Assembly: GCF_013459645.1 (NCBI RefSeq)
Contig: NZ_CP054861.1
Span: 1,228,001-1,292,000, forward strand
Direction: 5' to 3'
Length of the DNA stretch: 64,000 nucleotides
From: Martelella sp. NC20
GTDB lineage: Bacteria > Pseudomonadota > Alphaproteobacteria > Rhizobiales > Rhizobiaceae
Numbering within the stretch: the first letter of the stretch is position 1; the number at the start of each line of letters is the position of its first letter. A program made the translations under genes and the position numbers. Positions 54,415 to 63,624 of this stretch are shown piece after piece. The notes beneath the pieces are model-generated. The model had not been told where the DNA came from, did not search any database, and worked only from the letters and a program-made list of their open reading frames with translations.

Positions 54415-55320
54415 ATGAAACTGCGCTCGATGGATCTCAACCTGCTTCTGGTCTTCGACGCGGTCTATGCCGAGCGCAGCATTTCGCGCGCGGCGGTGCG
54501 GCTCAATCTCTCCCAGCCGGCGGTTTCCAACGCGCTGGCGCGGCTGCGCCATGCGGTCGGCGATCCGCTGTTCAAGCGCGAGGGCTCCGGCATGATCCCG
54601 ACGGCGCGCGCCAAGATGCTGCGCGACCCGATCCGCCAGGCGCTGGAAATTCTCGAACGCGGCTTCCGCAGCGACGAGGCATTCGATCACCAGCATTCGA
54701 CCCGCGAATTTGTGATCGCCGTGGAAGACTATGGCGAGACCGTGCTGATCCCGCGCTTCATCGACTGGCTTGCCGATGTCGCGCCCGGCATCCATATCGA
54801 GATCCGCCCGGAGCTCAGCTCCTCGCTCACGCGCGAGCTCAGGGAGGGCACGGTCGACCTCGCGCTCGACTATTTCGCGCTGCGGGGCGAGGGGTTCGAG
54901 AGCAAATGCGTGCTGACCGAGGACCTCGTCACGCTGTCGCGCATCGACCATCCGACGATCGGCGAACAGCTCAGCCTCGACACCTATCTCGAGCTTCAGC
55001 ATGTGGTGATCACGCCGCGCCGCAAATCCCGCCCGATGATCGATCTGGCGCTCGACAAGCGCGGGTTGAAGCGCAAGATCGCGCTCACGGTTCCCCATTT
55101 CCTGTCGATGCCGACGGTGGTCCAGCGCTCCAACCTGCTGGCGACACTGCCGCGCCGGATGGCCTATATCTACGCCGATCATTTCCGACTGAAGGCCTAT
55201 ACGCCGCCTGTGCGCACACCCGAATTCCCGGTGTTCATGATCTGGCACGACACGCTGAACGAGGATCCCGCCCACCGCTGGCTCCGAAACCACCTGATGG
55301 CGATCTGCGAGACGCTGTGA
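54415..55320 (+). CDS. LysR-family transcriptional regulator (NodD-like group)
   Basis: 301-residue LysR regulator. The N-terminal helix-turn-helix is MDLNLLLVFDAVYAERSISRA, then RLNLSQPAVSNALARLR. The C-terminal effector domain runs from about residue 95, with LVTLSRIDHPTIGE and FLSMPTVVQRSNLLATLPRR. The N-terminus resembles the NodD/SyrM/LinR-like group. GGGGGGAGAAGAA precedes the ATG. It lies between the thiolase-like/DUF35 genes (divergent) and the enoyl-CoA hydratase gene (same strand), so it is the likely regulator of the cluster, with a carboxylic acid or CoA ester as effector. Confidence 0.9.
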   Translation: MKLRSMDLNLLLVFDAVYAERSISRAAVRLNLSQPAVSNALARLRHAVGDPLFKREGSGMIPTARAKMLRDPIRQALEILERGFRSDEAFDHQHSTREFVIAVEDYGETVLIPRFIDWLADVAPGIHIEIRPELSSSLTRELREGTVDLALDYFALRGEGFESKCVLTEDLVTLSRIDHPTIGEQLSLDTYLELQHVVITPRRKSRPMIDLALDKRGLKRKIALTVPHFLSMPTVVQRSNLLATLPRRMAYIYADHFRLKAYTPPVRTPEFPVFMIWHDTLNEDPAHRWLRNHLMAICETL

Positions 55321-55330
55321 GAACTGTTCT

Positions 55331-55345
55331 ATTCACAATCTGAAT
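55331..55345. promoter_or_regulatory. LysR-type box before the enoyl-CoA hydratase operon
   Basis: ATTCA-CAATC-TGAAT fits the T-N11-A pattern of LysR-family sites and lies in an AT-rich 102-base gap. It starts 11 bases after the LysR stop and 78 bases before the hydratase ATG. It shares the 5-5-5 geometry with the site at 54352. Confidence 0.45.
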
Positions 55346-55422
55346 AATAATACTCCTTAAAATAAATTGGACTGTATAGAGCCCCGCCTGTTAGCCGTTG
55401 TTGACGACAGGATTGAAACCGC

Positions 55423-56217
55423 ATGGCCGATTATCAGACGATCACACTCAGCAATGACGGGGCCAGGGCCTATCTGACCTTCAACCGGCCCGAAGTGCTC
55501 AACGCGCTTAACGACATGCTCATTGCCGAGGCGCTGGATGCCGTTTCCGGCCTTTCGGGCGAGACGCGGGTGTTGGTGCTGAAAGGCGCGGGCGACAGGG
55601 CGTTTGCCGCCGGCGCCGATCTTGAAGAAATGCAGCGGCGCACGCCGTGGAACGAGATCGACTTCGGCCGCCGCCGGGAACTGGCGCGCAGGCTTGAATC
55701 GGCGCCCTTCGTCACCGTCGCGGCCATTAACGGCTACGCGCTCGGCGGCGGGCTGGAACTGGCGCTTGCCTGCCATTTGCGGATCGGCAGCACAAGCGCG
55801 GTGGTGGGCCTGCCGGAAACCCGGATCGGCATATTGCCCGCCAATGGCGGCACGGCGCGGCTGACGCGACTGGTCGGGCGCGGACGGGCGATGCGGATGA
55901 TCCTGCTGGGCGAGCAAGTGAAGGCAGAAGAGGCCGAGCGTCTCGGCATCCTCAACTGGGTTGTCGGCGAAGACGATTTCGAAGCGGAGATCGAGACGCT
56001 TGCCGAGCGGCTGTCGAGGCTGGCACCGGTTTCCGCGCGCGCGATCATCGATACCGTTTCCAAAACCGCCGATATGAGCCTTGACCATGCGATCGACTAC
56101 GAGCATCGCTGGTTCCAGCTCTGCCTCGGCTCTGAGGGCAAGAAGGAAGGCGTGAGGGCCTTTCTGGAAAAGCGAAAGCCGCAATTCGGGCCTGAACCGG
56201 ACAGGGACGGCTTCTGA
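55423..56217 (+). CDS. Enoyl-CoA hydratase/isomerase family protein
   Basis: 264-residue crotonase-fold protein. The CoA-binding oxyanion segments are [14 protein letters not shown] and [20 protein letters not shown]. The acidic residue in [16 protein letters not shown] matches one of the two catalytic Glu of hydratases; the other, expected near ACHLRI, is not clear, so isomerase activity cannot be excluded. It probably hydrates the enoyl-CoA formed by the dehydrogenase encoded 62 bases downstream. A weak ribosome site precedes the ATG. Confidence 0.88.
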   Translation: MADYQTITLSNDGARAYLTFNRPEVLNALNDMLIAEALDAVSGLSGETRVLVLKGAGDRAFAAGADLEEMQRRTPWNEIDFGRRRELARRLESAPFVTVAAINGYALGGGLELALACHLRIGSTSAVVGLPETRIGILPANGGTARLTRLVGRGRAMRMILLGEQVKAEEAERLGILNWVVGEDDFEAEIETLAERLSRLAPVSARAIIDTVSKTADMSLDHAIDYEHRWFQLCLGSEGKKEGVRAFLEKRKPQFGPEPDRDGF

Positions 56218-56279
56218 GGTTTCGGGCACCCGTCGCGTTGAGGAGAATGCGGCCGGAGCGCCCTTTTGGAGGAGAGATC

Positions 56280-57491
56280 ATGACCGAACCGGCCGTAGCC
56301 GTTCTCGACCGGGCGCGCATGAAGGGCGCGCATTTTGATTGGCAAGACCCGTTTCTGATCGAGGCCCTGCTGTCGCCGGAGGAAATCATGATCCGCGATG
56401 CCGCCCGCGATTATGCGCAGGAGCGGCTGATGCCGCGCATTCTCGACGCGAACCGGCATGAGCGTTTCGATATCGAGGTGATGCAGGAACTCGCCGAACT
56501 CGGCTTCCTCGGCGCCACGATCGATGGCTATGGCTGTGCCGGCATCAGCTATGTCGCCTACGGGCTGATCGCGCGCGAATTCGAGCGGGTGGACACCGCC
56601 TATCGGTCCGCGCTTGGCGTGCAGAGCACATTGTCGATGCTGCCGATCTATCTTTACGGCTCCGAGGCGCAGCGCGAGACATACCTTCCCGCCATGGCCA
56701 AAGCCGAAAGGCTCGGCTGTTTCGGGCTCACCGAGCCGGATCACGGTTCCGATCCGTCCGGCATGCAGTCGCGGGCCCGAAAGGTCGATGGCGGCTATCG
56801 CCTGACCGGTTCCAAGACCTGGATCACCCACGCGCCGATCGCCGATATCATGGTGGTCTGGGCCAAGGATGACGAAGGCACGCTGCTCGGCTTCATCCTG
56901 GAGCGCGGCATGGAGGGGCTGGCCACCAGCAAGATCGAAGGCAAGTTCTCCGTCCGCGCCTCGCCCACCGGGCAAATCCATATGGATGACGTCTTCGTTC
57001 CGGATGAAAACCGGCTGCCCGGCGCGCGCGGCTATGGCGCGCCCTTCGCCTGCCTCAACAATGCCCGCTTCGGCATCTGCTGGGGCGCGATCGGGGCGGC
57101 GGAATTTTGCTGGCATGCCGCGCGCTCCTATGTGCTGGACCGCAGGCAGTTCGGCAGGCCGCTTGCCGCCAACCAACTGATCCAGAAGAAGCTCGCCGAC
57201 ATGCAGACCGAGATCACGCTGGCGCTCACCGCCACGCTGCATCTCAGCCGGATGCGCGACGAGGGCAGGGCGAGCCCGGAAATGGTGTCGCTGTTGAAGC
57301 GCAACAATGCCGGCAAGGCGCTCGAAATCGCCCGCGCGGCCCGCGACATGCATGGCGGCAACGGTATTTCGGACGAATATCACGTGATCCGCCACCTGAT
57401 GAATCTGGAAACCGTGAACACGCTGGAAGGCACGCATGATATCCATGCGCTGGTGCTGGGCCGCGCCCAGACCGACATTTCCGCATTCTAG
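56280..57491 (+). CDS. Acyl-CoA dehydrogenase, glutaryl-CoA-dehydrogenase-like
   Basis: 403-residue flavin acyl-CoA dehydrogenase. It follows the glutaryl-CoA dehydrogenase (GCDH) pattern: [36 protein letters not shown], and [17 protein letters not shown] with the catalytic Glu in EGTHD. Arg and Glu that bind the substrate carboxylate in GCDH (in ERVDTAYR) are kept. Two other GCDH active-site residues appear changed: Ser to Gly in YRSALG and Tyr to Leu before the catalytic Glu. So a dicarboxyl-CoA other than glutaryl-CoA is possible. GGAGGAGAG precedes the ATG at 56280. It is the second gene of the operon. Confidence 0.87.
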   Translation: MTEPAVAVLDRARMKGAHFDWQDPFLIEALLSPEEIMIRDAARDYAQERLMPRILDANRHERFDIEVMQELAELGFLGATIDGYGCAGISYVAYGLIAREFERVDTAYRSALGVQSTLSMLPIYLYGSEAQRETYLPAMAKAERLGCFGLTEPDHGSDPSGMQSRARKVDGGYRLTGSKTWITHAPIADIMVVWAKDDEGTLLGFILERGMEGLATSKIEGKFSVRASPTGQIHMDDVFVPDENRLPGARGYGAPFACLNNARFGICWGAIGAAEFCWHAARSYVLDRRQFGRPLAANQLIQKKLADMQTEITLALTATLHLSRMRDEGRASPEMVSLLKRNNAGKALEIARAARDMHGGNGISDEYHVIRHLMNLETVNTLEGTHDIHALVLGRAQTDISAF

Positions 57492-57569
57492 CGGAAAGCC
57501 GCTGCAACTCTTTTTTACGCAATTCCAGAGGATGAGAAGATCGCCGCGGAATTGTTCGAGGATCGCCCG

Positions 57570-59687
57570 ATGACCTGTCACGACCGCACCGAGACCATTC
57601 GCAAGCTCGTCAGCCCGCAATCGATTGCCGTCATCGGGGCATCCGCCGATTTCTCCAAGGTCAATGGCCGACCGCTGAAGCACCTGATCGAAAAGGGCTA
57701 TACCGGCGATATCCTGCCGGTGAACCCGAAATATCGGGAGATCGCGGGCCTTGCCTGCTATCCGGATATCGCCTCGCTGCCGGTCGCGGCCGACCTTGCA
57801 ATCATCGCGCTGCCGGCGGCTTTCGTCTGCGATTGCGTGGCGGAACTCGGCAGGAAGGGCATCCGCGCTGCGGTGATCTTTTCCTCGGGCTTCGGCGAAA
57901 TGGGGCCGGAAGGCAAGGCGCTGGAGCAGAGGCTGGCCGAGACCGCGAAGGCGGCGGGCGTCATCCTGCTCGGGCCGAATTGTCTCGGATTCATCAACGC
58001 CTTCGAGAATGTCTACGCCACCTTCAGCCAGTATGCCGATGGCGAGACCGGGGCGGGACCGATCGCCTTCGTCACCCAGTCCGGCGCGTTCGGCACGGCG
58101 CTGGCGGCCCTGGTGCGCCGGCGCGGCCTCGGGCTTGGCTACTTCGTCAACACCGGCAATCAGGCCGATCTCGATTTTGCGGAACTGATGTCTGTGGTGG
58201 TCGAGGATCCGCGCATCAAGGTCGCGGCGGGCTATCTGGAAGGTGTCAAGGATGGCGAGGCGTTGGTCCGGCTTGCGAAAAAATGCCGGGCGCTCGGCAA
58301 GCCGCTGATCCTCACCAAGGTCGGCCGCATGGGCTCCGGCGCGCGCGCTGCAGCGTCACACACCGGGGCGCTTGCCGTTTCGGACGCGGTGTTTGACGCC
58401 GTCGTCCGGCAATATGGCGTGCTCAGGGCCCGCAACGAGGAACAGATGCTCGACATGATGGAGGTGTTCTGCCAGCCGCGCCGGGCGAAGGGCAACGGCC
58501 TCGGCATCGCCACCCAATCCGGCGGCGCGGGCGTGATGATGGCCGACCGCGCCGAGGAGGTGGGACTTGCCGTGCCCGAACTCGGAGCGGAAACGCAGGC
58601 GCGGCTTTCGGCGGTGATGCCCGCCTTCGGGGCTGCCGGCAATCCGGTCGATGTCACCGGCCAGTTCGTCGCCCGCCCGGAGCTTCTGAGCGAATCGGTG
58701 GTCGGCATGCTGGAGGATCCGGATATCGATGTCGCCATCGTCTGGCTGCAGCTGATGACGGCCCATGTCGACAAGCTGCTGAACATCTTCACTGAGATCC
58801 GCGACCGCACCGCCAAGCCATTCCTGGTGTGCTGGGTTGCCGCCCCCGAGGCGGCGGTGACGGGGCTCAGGGCGCTCGGCATTCCGATGTTCACCGCCGG
58901 CGAACGCGCGGTGGAGGCGGCCGCGGCACTTGCCCGCTACGGCATGCTGCCGGCGCCCGGCGCGGATATCGCTGTCGCCCCCGTGGCGCTTCCGTCCATG
59001 ATTTCAGCCGGCGCACAGCCTACGGTGGAAGCGTCGGCCTGGCTGAGGGCGGCGGGCGTGCCGATGGCGCATGTGGCGCTTGCGGAAAGCGCTGATGCGG
59101 CCGTGGCACTCTGGCGCGGCAATGGCGGGCCGGTGGCGCTGAAAATCGAATCCCCTGACATCCTGCACAAGACCGAGATCGAGGGCATCCTCCTCAATGT
59201 CGACAGCGAGGAGGATATCCGCGCGGGCTACGCCACGCTGATCGAGAGGGCGAAAACGATGGCGCCGGATGCGCGGATCTCGGGCGTGCTGGTGCAGGAA
59301 ATGTCGGCGGGCCATGTCGAGCTTGTCGTCGGCGTCAGCCGCGATCCGGTGTTCGGCATCATCGTCATGGTCGGGCTCGGCGGCGTGCTGGTCGAGGTGC
59401 TGAAGGACGTCACCTTCCGCAAGGCCCCCTTCAGCCGCGAGGAGGCGCTTGTGATGCTGTCGGAGCTGCGCATGGGTGCCGTGCTTGATGGCGTACGCGG
59501 CAAACCCGCCGTCGACCGGGGGCGGATCGCCGCTATGCTGGCGAACCTTTCGCAATGGGCGGCGGGCATGGCGGACCATCTGTCCGAACTCGATCTCAAC
59601 CCCGTTCTGGTGGGGGCGGATGGCCCGAGCGTGGTCGATTGCGTGATGATCTTCGATACTGTCCCGACCGCCTCCGGCAAGGGCTGA
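57570..59687 (+). CDS. NDP-forming acyl-CoA synthetase (acetate-CoA ligase family)
   Basis: 705-residue single-chain ADP-forming acyl-CoA synthetase. The N-terminal CoA-binding domain starts SIAVIGASADFSKVNGRPL. The phospho-His is in RAAASHTGALAVSDAVFDA. The C-terminal ATP-grasp part contains PVALKIESPDILHKTEIEG and GVLVQEMSAGHVELVVG. It activates a carboxylic acid to its CoA ester using ATP, forming ADP, or the reverse. It follows the dehydrogenase gene after 78 bases; the ATG at 57570 has GAGGAT upstream. I infer that it activates the acid imported by the TAXI system. Confidence 0.9.
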   Translation: MTCHDRTETIRKLVSPQSIAVIGASADFSKVNGRPLKHLIEKGYTGDILPVNPKYREIAGLACYPDIASLPVAADLAIIALPAAFVCDCVAELGRKGIRAAVIFSSGFGEMGPEGKALEQRLAETAKAAGVILLGPNCLGFINAFENVYATFSQYADGETGAGPIAFVTQSGAFGTALAALVRRRGLGLGYFVNTGNQADLDFAELMSVVVEDPRIKVAAGYLEGVKDGEALVRLAKKCRALGKPLILTKVGRMGSGARAAASHTGALAVSDAVFDAVVRQYGVLRARNEEQMLDMMEVFCQPRRAKGNGLGIATQSGGAGVMMADRAEEVGLAVPELGAETQARLSAVMPAFGAAGNPVDVTGQFVARPELLSESVVGMLEDPDIDVAIVWLQLMTAHVDKLLNIFTEIRDRTAKPFLVCWVAAPEAAVTGLRALGIPMFTAGERAVEAAAALARYGMLPAPGADIAVAPVALPSMISAGAQPTVEASAWLRAAGVPMAHVALAESADAAVALWRGNGGPVALKIESPDILHKTEIEGILLNVDSEEDIRAGYATLIERAKTMAPDARISGVLVQEMSAGHVELVVGVSRDPVFGIIVMVGLGGVLVEVLKDVTFRKAPFSREEALVMLSELRMGAVLDGVRGKPAVDRGRIAAMLANLSQWAAGMADHLSELDLNPVLVGADGPSVVDCVMIFDTVPTASGKG

Positions 59688-59690
59688 TCC

Positions 59691-60422
59691 ATGATCACGG
59701 CGCCGGAAGCCTTTTTCGCGACCGCGCCGATCGTCTTTCTCGGCTATGCGGTCTATGGGCTCACCGGCTTTGGCTCGACGATCACGTCATTGCCGCTTCT
59801 GGCGCTGTTTCTGCCGCTGACCGTCGCCTCCCCGGTGATGCAGATATTCGATATCCTCGCCGGTCTTCTGGTCGGCGTCAGGGGCCGGCGCTCGGCGGAT
59901 TTCAGGGAGCTCGCGAAGCTCGTCCCATGGTGCGCGATCGGCGTTGCGGGCGGGCTCGTGGTGTTCCACTATGCCCCCGAGCGCGCGCTGAAGCTGACGC
60001 TCGGGATTTTCCTGATCGTGTTTTCGGGCTGGTCCTTCCTGCGCCGCACATCGCTCAGCCCGGTATCGGCGGGCTGGGCGGTTCCGGCCGGTTTCTTCGG
60101 CGGGATCTTTACAGCGCTTTTCGGCACGGGCGGTCCGATCTATTCCGTTTATCTCGCGCGCCGCCTCTCCGACCACCGCAGGTTCCGGGCGTCGATCAGC
60201 CTGTTCATCCTGTCCATCGGCCTTTGCCGGTTCTCGTGGTTTCTCGCCACCGGCTACTATGCCAGGGGCGATACGCTGATGCTGATCGTCTGGGTTCTGC
60301 CGGCCATGCTTGCGGGCCTTGCCTGCGGCAGCCTGCTTTCCGGGCGGATATCGCGTTCGGCGGTGCTCCATATCGTCTGGGCGATCCTTGCCGCCGCCGG
60401 CGTCAGGCTGGTGGTCGGCTAG
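59691..60422 (+). CDS. TauE/SafE-family membrane transporter
   Basis: 243-residue membrane protein with about seven or eight hydrophobic segments. The family's two repeats are visible: GYAVYGLTGFGSTITSLPLL in the first and PAGFFGGIFTALFGTGGPIYSVYLARR in the second (short parts only). TauE/SafE proteins export or import sulfite, sulfonates and other small organic anions. It begins 3 bases after the CoA-synthetase stop, so it is cotranscribed and may move an organic acid or intermediate of this pathway. Substrate unknown. Confidence 0.85.
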   Translation: MITAPEAFFATAPIVFLGYAVYGLTGFGSTITSLPLLALFLPLTVASPVMQIFDILAGLLVGVRGRRSADFRELAKLVPWCAIGVAGGLVVFHYAPERALKLTLGIFLIVFSGWSFLRRTSLSPVSAGWAVPAGFFGGIFTALFGTGGPIYSVYLARRLSDHRRFRASISLFILSIGLCRFSWFLATGYYARGDTLMLIVWVLPAMLAGLACGSLLSGRISRSAVLHIVWAILAAAGVRLVVG

Positions 60423-60578
60423 TTTTTGCCAGGGAAAACTGGAAACCGGTTTTCCGGAAAGAAAACGCGCCGCGTGAACATATCTGCGGTTCATCGACGA
60501 AAAAAATAGCTGGAACTTAATCTGAATTCATCGTCAATGGAGATCGATACGCTCGTGTATCGGAAAAAGGGGACCAGT

Positions 60579-61787
60579 ATGCTTGTGTTCGTGCGTTATG
60601 CGGCATTGTTCGTGCTGCTTTCCGTTGGCTTCTCACCCGCACATGCACAGCAGGATGCTGTCATCCAGGTGACCTCCGGCGTCAGTTATCAGTGGATCGG
60701 CCATTGGGATGTCGAACGCCTGAACAAAATTCTGAAAACCGATACGCCTGCCTTCGCGGGCATCACTGTACCCTATACGCCGGCACGCAACGGTGTGAAC
60801 CTTTATCGGATCACTTACAATTCCGTCATTCCGGAGATGGACAACAAACCCACAGTGGCTTCAGGCCTGATTGCGGTGCCTGACACCGACGGAACGTCAT
60901 TTCCAACGGTTTCCTACCAGCATGGCACTGTCTATGGCCGTCATGAGGTTCCGTCCTTTCTGGAAGAGTCGCCCGAAACGCAGTTGATGGTCGCTCAGTT
61001 TGCCGGGCAAGGTTATATGGTGATCGGCGCTGATTATTTTGGCCTTGGCCTTTCCACAGAACCGGAAGGCTATATGGTCAAAGGCAGTCATCAGCAGGCC
61101 GCCTACGATCTGCTGATGGCCAGCCGTGACGTGCTGACGGACAGGAATCTTTCCAGCCCGAAGCTGTTTCTGGCTGGCTGGTCGCAGGGCGGCTTCGTGA
61201 CGATGGCCTTCCTCGAGAAGCTTGAGGCGGCCGGCATCCCGGTCGATGCGGCGGCAACCGCCAGTGCTCCTCTTGACGTCTATGCGCTCATGGAGGGTTT
61301 TCTCGTCTACCCGCGCGAGTTCGACGCGGTATGGCTGAACAGCATCATGATCCTCTCGTCCTTCGCCTATGAGAACTACTACGGCATACCCGGGCTTGCC
61401 CGCTCGCTGCTGACGGACGAATATTACGACATCGCAAAGAAGGCCTATGACCGGGAACCGTTCAACCCGGAGGACATCACCACCGATCTGCACAAGCTGA
61501 TCCGGCCGGACTATTTCGATCCTCAGTATTTCGCCAGTTCCGCGTTCGGCAAGCTGATCAAGACAGCGCAGGCCTATCGCTGGGTGATCAAATCGCCCGT
61601 GCGCAACTATTACGGCGAGACCGACGAGGCAATTACCCCCGGTGTTGGCCGCATGGCGATGACTTATGCTCAATCGATGGGAACCGGAAACCAGAATGTC
61701 GAAGCCGTCTCGACGGGGCCGACCAGCCATCGCGGCACGTTCGCAACTGCCGTTCCGCAATGGAAGGTCTGGTTCGACGCCAGGTAA
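60579..61787 (+). CDS. Secreted alpha/beta hydrolase (lipase/esterase-like)
   Basis: 402-residue protein with an N-terminal signal peptide (residues about 1-24, ending HAQ). Catalytic features of an alpha/beta hydrolase are present: nucleophile Ser in FLAGWSQGGFVTMAF, an acidic residue in NYYGETDEAI, and His in GPTSHRGTF near the C-terminus. The long insertion YVFDA-like region between (GFLVYPREFDAVWLN) is lid-like. It resembles secretory lipase or prolyl-peptidase-like esterases. AAAGGGGA precedes the ATG at 60579; the in-frame start 14 codons upstream is weaker. It is likely a single-gene unit, convergent with bglA. Confidence 0.8.
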   Translation: MLVFVRYAALFVLLSVGFSPAHAQQDAVIQVTSGVSYQWIGHWDVERLNKILKTDTPAFAGITVPYTPARNGVNLYRITYNSVIPEMDNKPTVASGLIAVPDTDGTSFPTVSYQHGTVYGRHEVPSFLEESPETQLMVAQFAGQGYMVIGADYFGLGLSTEPEGYMVKGSHQQAAYDLLMASRDVLTDRNLSSPKLFLAGWSQGGFVTMAFLEKLEAAGIPVDAAATASAPLDVYALMEGFLVYPREFDAVWLNSIMILSSFAYENYYGIPGLARSLLTDEYYDIAKKAYDREPFNPEDITTDLHKLIRPDYFDPQYFASSAFGKLIKTAQAYRWVIKSPVRNYYGETDEAITPGVGRMAMTYAQSMGTGNQNVEAVSTGPTSHRGTFATAVPQWKVWFDAR

Positions 61788-61858
61788 GGCGGAAGCCCCG
61801 AGCTCCGGTCAACCTTCCGCCGTGACGATGACCATTCTGCCCGGCCATGCCGGCCTGG

Positions 61859-61887
61859 CAGAGGCAGTCTGAACCGGACTGCCTCTG
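61859..61887. terminator. Hairpin between the secreted hydrolase and beta-glucosidase genes
   Basis: CAGAGGCAGTC and GACTGCCTCTG are perfect 11-bp arms around a 7-base loop, between convergent genes. Only a short T run follows on the plus strand. It is probably a terminator for the hydrolase transcript, or a bidirectional 3' end. Confidence 0.5.
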
Positions 61888-61978
61888 GATTCATCTGTTT
61901 TCGTCTGTGTCTTGGGGAAGACGGTGCGCCGTTTTCCCTGACAGTCTTTAACGAGCAGCTGCGCGGCGGCCCTCTTCA

Positions 61979-63352
61979 TCAGGCCGTTTCGGTGTCGGGC
62001 GTCCTGAAGGTTTCGGCGAGCGCCTTGTACCACTTGCCGGATTCCTTGATGGTGCGTTCCTGGGTTTCGTAATCCACGTGGATCAGGCCGAAGCGCATGC
62101 GATAGCCCTCCGCCCATTCGAAATTGTCCATCAGGCTCCAGGCATAATAGCCCTTGAGCGGGATGCCGCCCGCCACGAGATCGGCGACCTCGGCAATGTG
62201 ATCGGAGAGGTAGTCGATGCGCGGCGTGTCGTCGACCACGCCGTCGACCGGGCCCATATTGTAGCACGCGCCGTTTTCGGTGATGTACATCTCCGGCAGG
62301 TCATAGCGGTCGTAAAGCTGCCTGACGAGTTTTCCGAGCGAGGGCGCGTTCACCTCCCAGCCGATATCGGTGAAGACGTTGTTGACCGGGGTCGCGTCCT
62401 TCACGGCCGGGAAGGCAGCCTCCGGGTTGCCGTCATGGGCGATGCGCATCGGGAAATAATAGTTGAGGCCCCACCAGTCGAGCTTCTGGTTGATGGTCGT
62501 GAGATCATCCGCCTCGATTTCCGGCATCCGGTCGCCATAGGCGGCCATGAATGCCTCGGGGTATTCGCCCTTCAGCATCGGATCGAAGAAACAGGCATTG
62601 TGGAACTGGAAGGCGCGCTCGGCGGCCGCCATATCCTCGGCGCTGTCGGTCGCGGGCTCGATCGCCTGATGATTGCAGACGATGCCGACCGGCACCTCCG
62701 GCGCTTCCTGGCGGCATGCCTCGACGCCGAGGCCATGGGCAAGGTTCAGTGTATGAAGCGCCGCGAGTGCTGCGTCGATCGATTTTTCGCCGGGTGCATG
62801 GACGCCGTAGAGATGGCTGAGCCAGACGATGCACCACGGCTCGTTGAAGGTCGCGACCATGTCGAGCCGGTCGCCGAGGCGCTTCATCACGGTCTGGGCG
62901 TAGCGCTGGAAGGCGTAGGCCGTCGAGCGCGCGGCCCAGCCGCCGTCGCCGGCAAGCGTCAGCGGCAGGTCCCAGTGATAGAGCGTCGCATTGGTCTTGA
63001 TGCCGCGTTCCTTGCAGCCGTCGATCAGGCGGTCGTAGAAGTCGAGGCCGGCTTCGTTGACCGGTCCGCGGCCATCCGGAATGATACGCGGCCAGGCGAT
63101 CGAGAACCGGTAGGTCTCGACGCCGAGCGCCTTGATCAGGTCGAGGTCCTCATCGAGGCGGTGGTAGTGGTCGCAGGCGATATCGCCGCTGTCGCCGTTG
63201 AAGGTCCGGCCCGGCATGTGGGAAAACGCGTCCCAGATCGACGGCTTGCGGCCATCCTCGCGGGCAGCGCCTTCGATCTGGTACGAGGCGGTTGCGACGC
63301 CGAACATGAAATCGGACGGAAAACGTCCGGCCAGAGCCTTGGGGTCGATCAT
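61979..63352 (-). CDS. Beta-glucosidase, glycoside hydrolase family 1
   Basis: 457-residue GH1 enzyme. The acid/base Glu is residue 171 in VATFNEPWCIV and the nucleophile Glu is residue 359 in MYITENGACYN. Other GH1 marks are FMFGVATASYQIEGAA at the N-terminus and GWEVNAP. No signal peptide is present after choosing the ATG at 63352 (AAGGA eight bases upstream), so it acts on imported disaccharides or aryl glucosides. It is preceded by two operator-like palindromes and lies next to a divergent or co-oriented Gfo/Idh gene of the same strand. Confidence 0.95.
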   Translation of the reverse strand: MIDPKALAGRFPSDFMFGVATASYQIEGAAREDGRKPSIWDAFSHMPGRTFNGDSGDIACDHYHRLDEDLDLIKALGVETYRFSIAWPRIIPDGRGPVNEAGLDFYDRLIDGCKERGIKTNATLYHWDLPLTLAGDGGWAARSTAYAFQRYAQTVMKRLGDRLDMVATFNEPWCIVWLSHLYGVHAPGEKSIDAALAALHTLNLAHGLGVEACRQEAPEVPVGIVCNHQAIEPATDSAEDMAAAERAFQFHNACFFDPMLKGEYPEAFMAAYGDRMPEIEADDLTTINQKLDWWGLNYYFPMRIAHDGNPEAAFPAVKDATPVNNVFTDIGWEVNAPSLGKLVRQLYDRYDLPEMYITENGACYNMGPVDGVVDDTPRIDYLSDHIAEVADLVAGGIPLKGYYAWSLMDNFEWAEGYRMRFGLIHVDYETQERTIKESGKWYKALAETFRTPDTETA

Positions 63353-63498
63353 GCTGGATATCCTTTTGATCCTGACCGGGATGAGGCAATCGCCCCGGCC
63401 ATCCGTCGTGCCGCCGTTTTCGCGGCCTGCGATTCCTGAGCCGCCGGACGCCACCTGAGGACGCGAGCGGCCATGCCAAAGGCGATCTCTAGAAAATC

Positions 63499-63546
63499 CA
63501 AAGCGCTTTGTACAGAACGGGCACCGGGAATCTGTAACGTTACAGA
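63499..63546 (-). promoter_or_regulatory. Two LacI-like palindromes upstream of the beta-glucosidase gene
   Basis: CAAAGCGCTTTG (63499-63510, perfect 12-bp palindrome) and TCTGTAACGTTACAGA (63531-63546, perfect 16-bp palindrome) both have the central CG of LacI/GalR operators. They are centred 34 bases apart (about three helical turns) and lie about 150-190 bases before the ATG. A sugar-responsive LacI-type repressor is inferred; its gene is not in the window. Confidence 0.6.
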
Positions 63547-63624
63547 ACTTATCCCGCAAACGTTGCCGAATTGCGTCACCAGCGGCCGCATGCGCCCGCC
63601 CGGGCGCATGCGGTTCGTGCCGGA

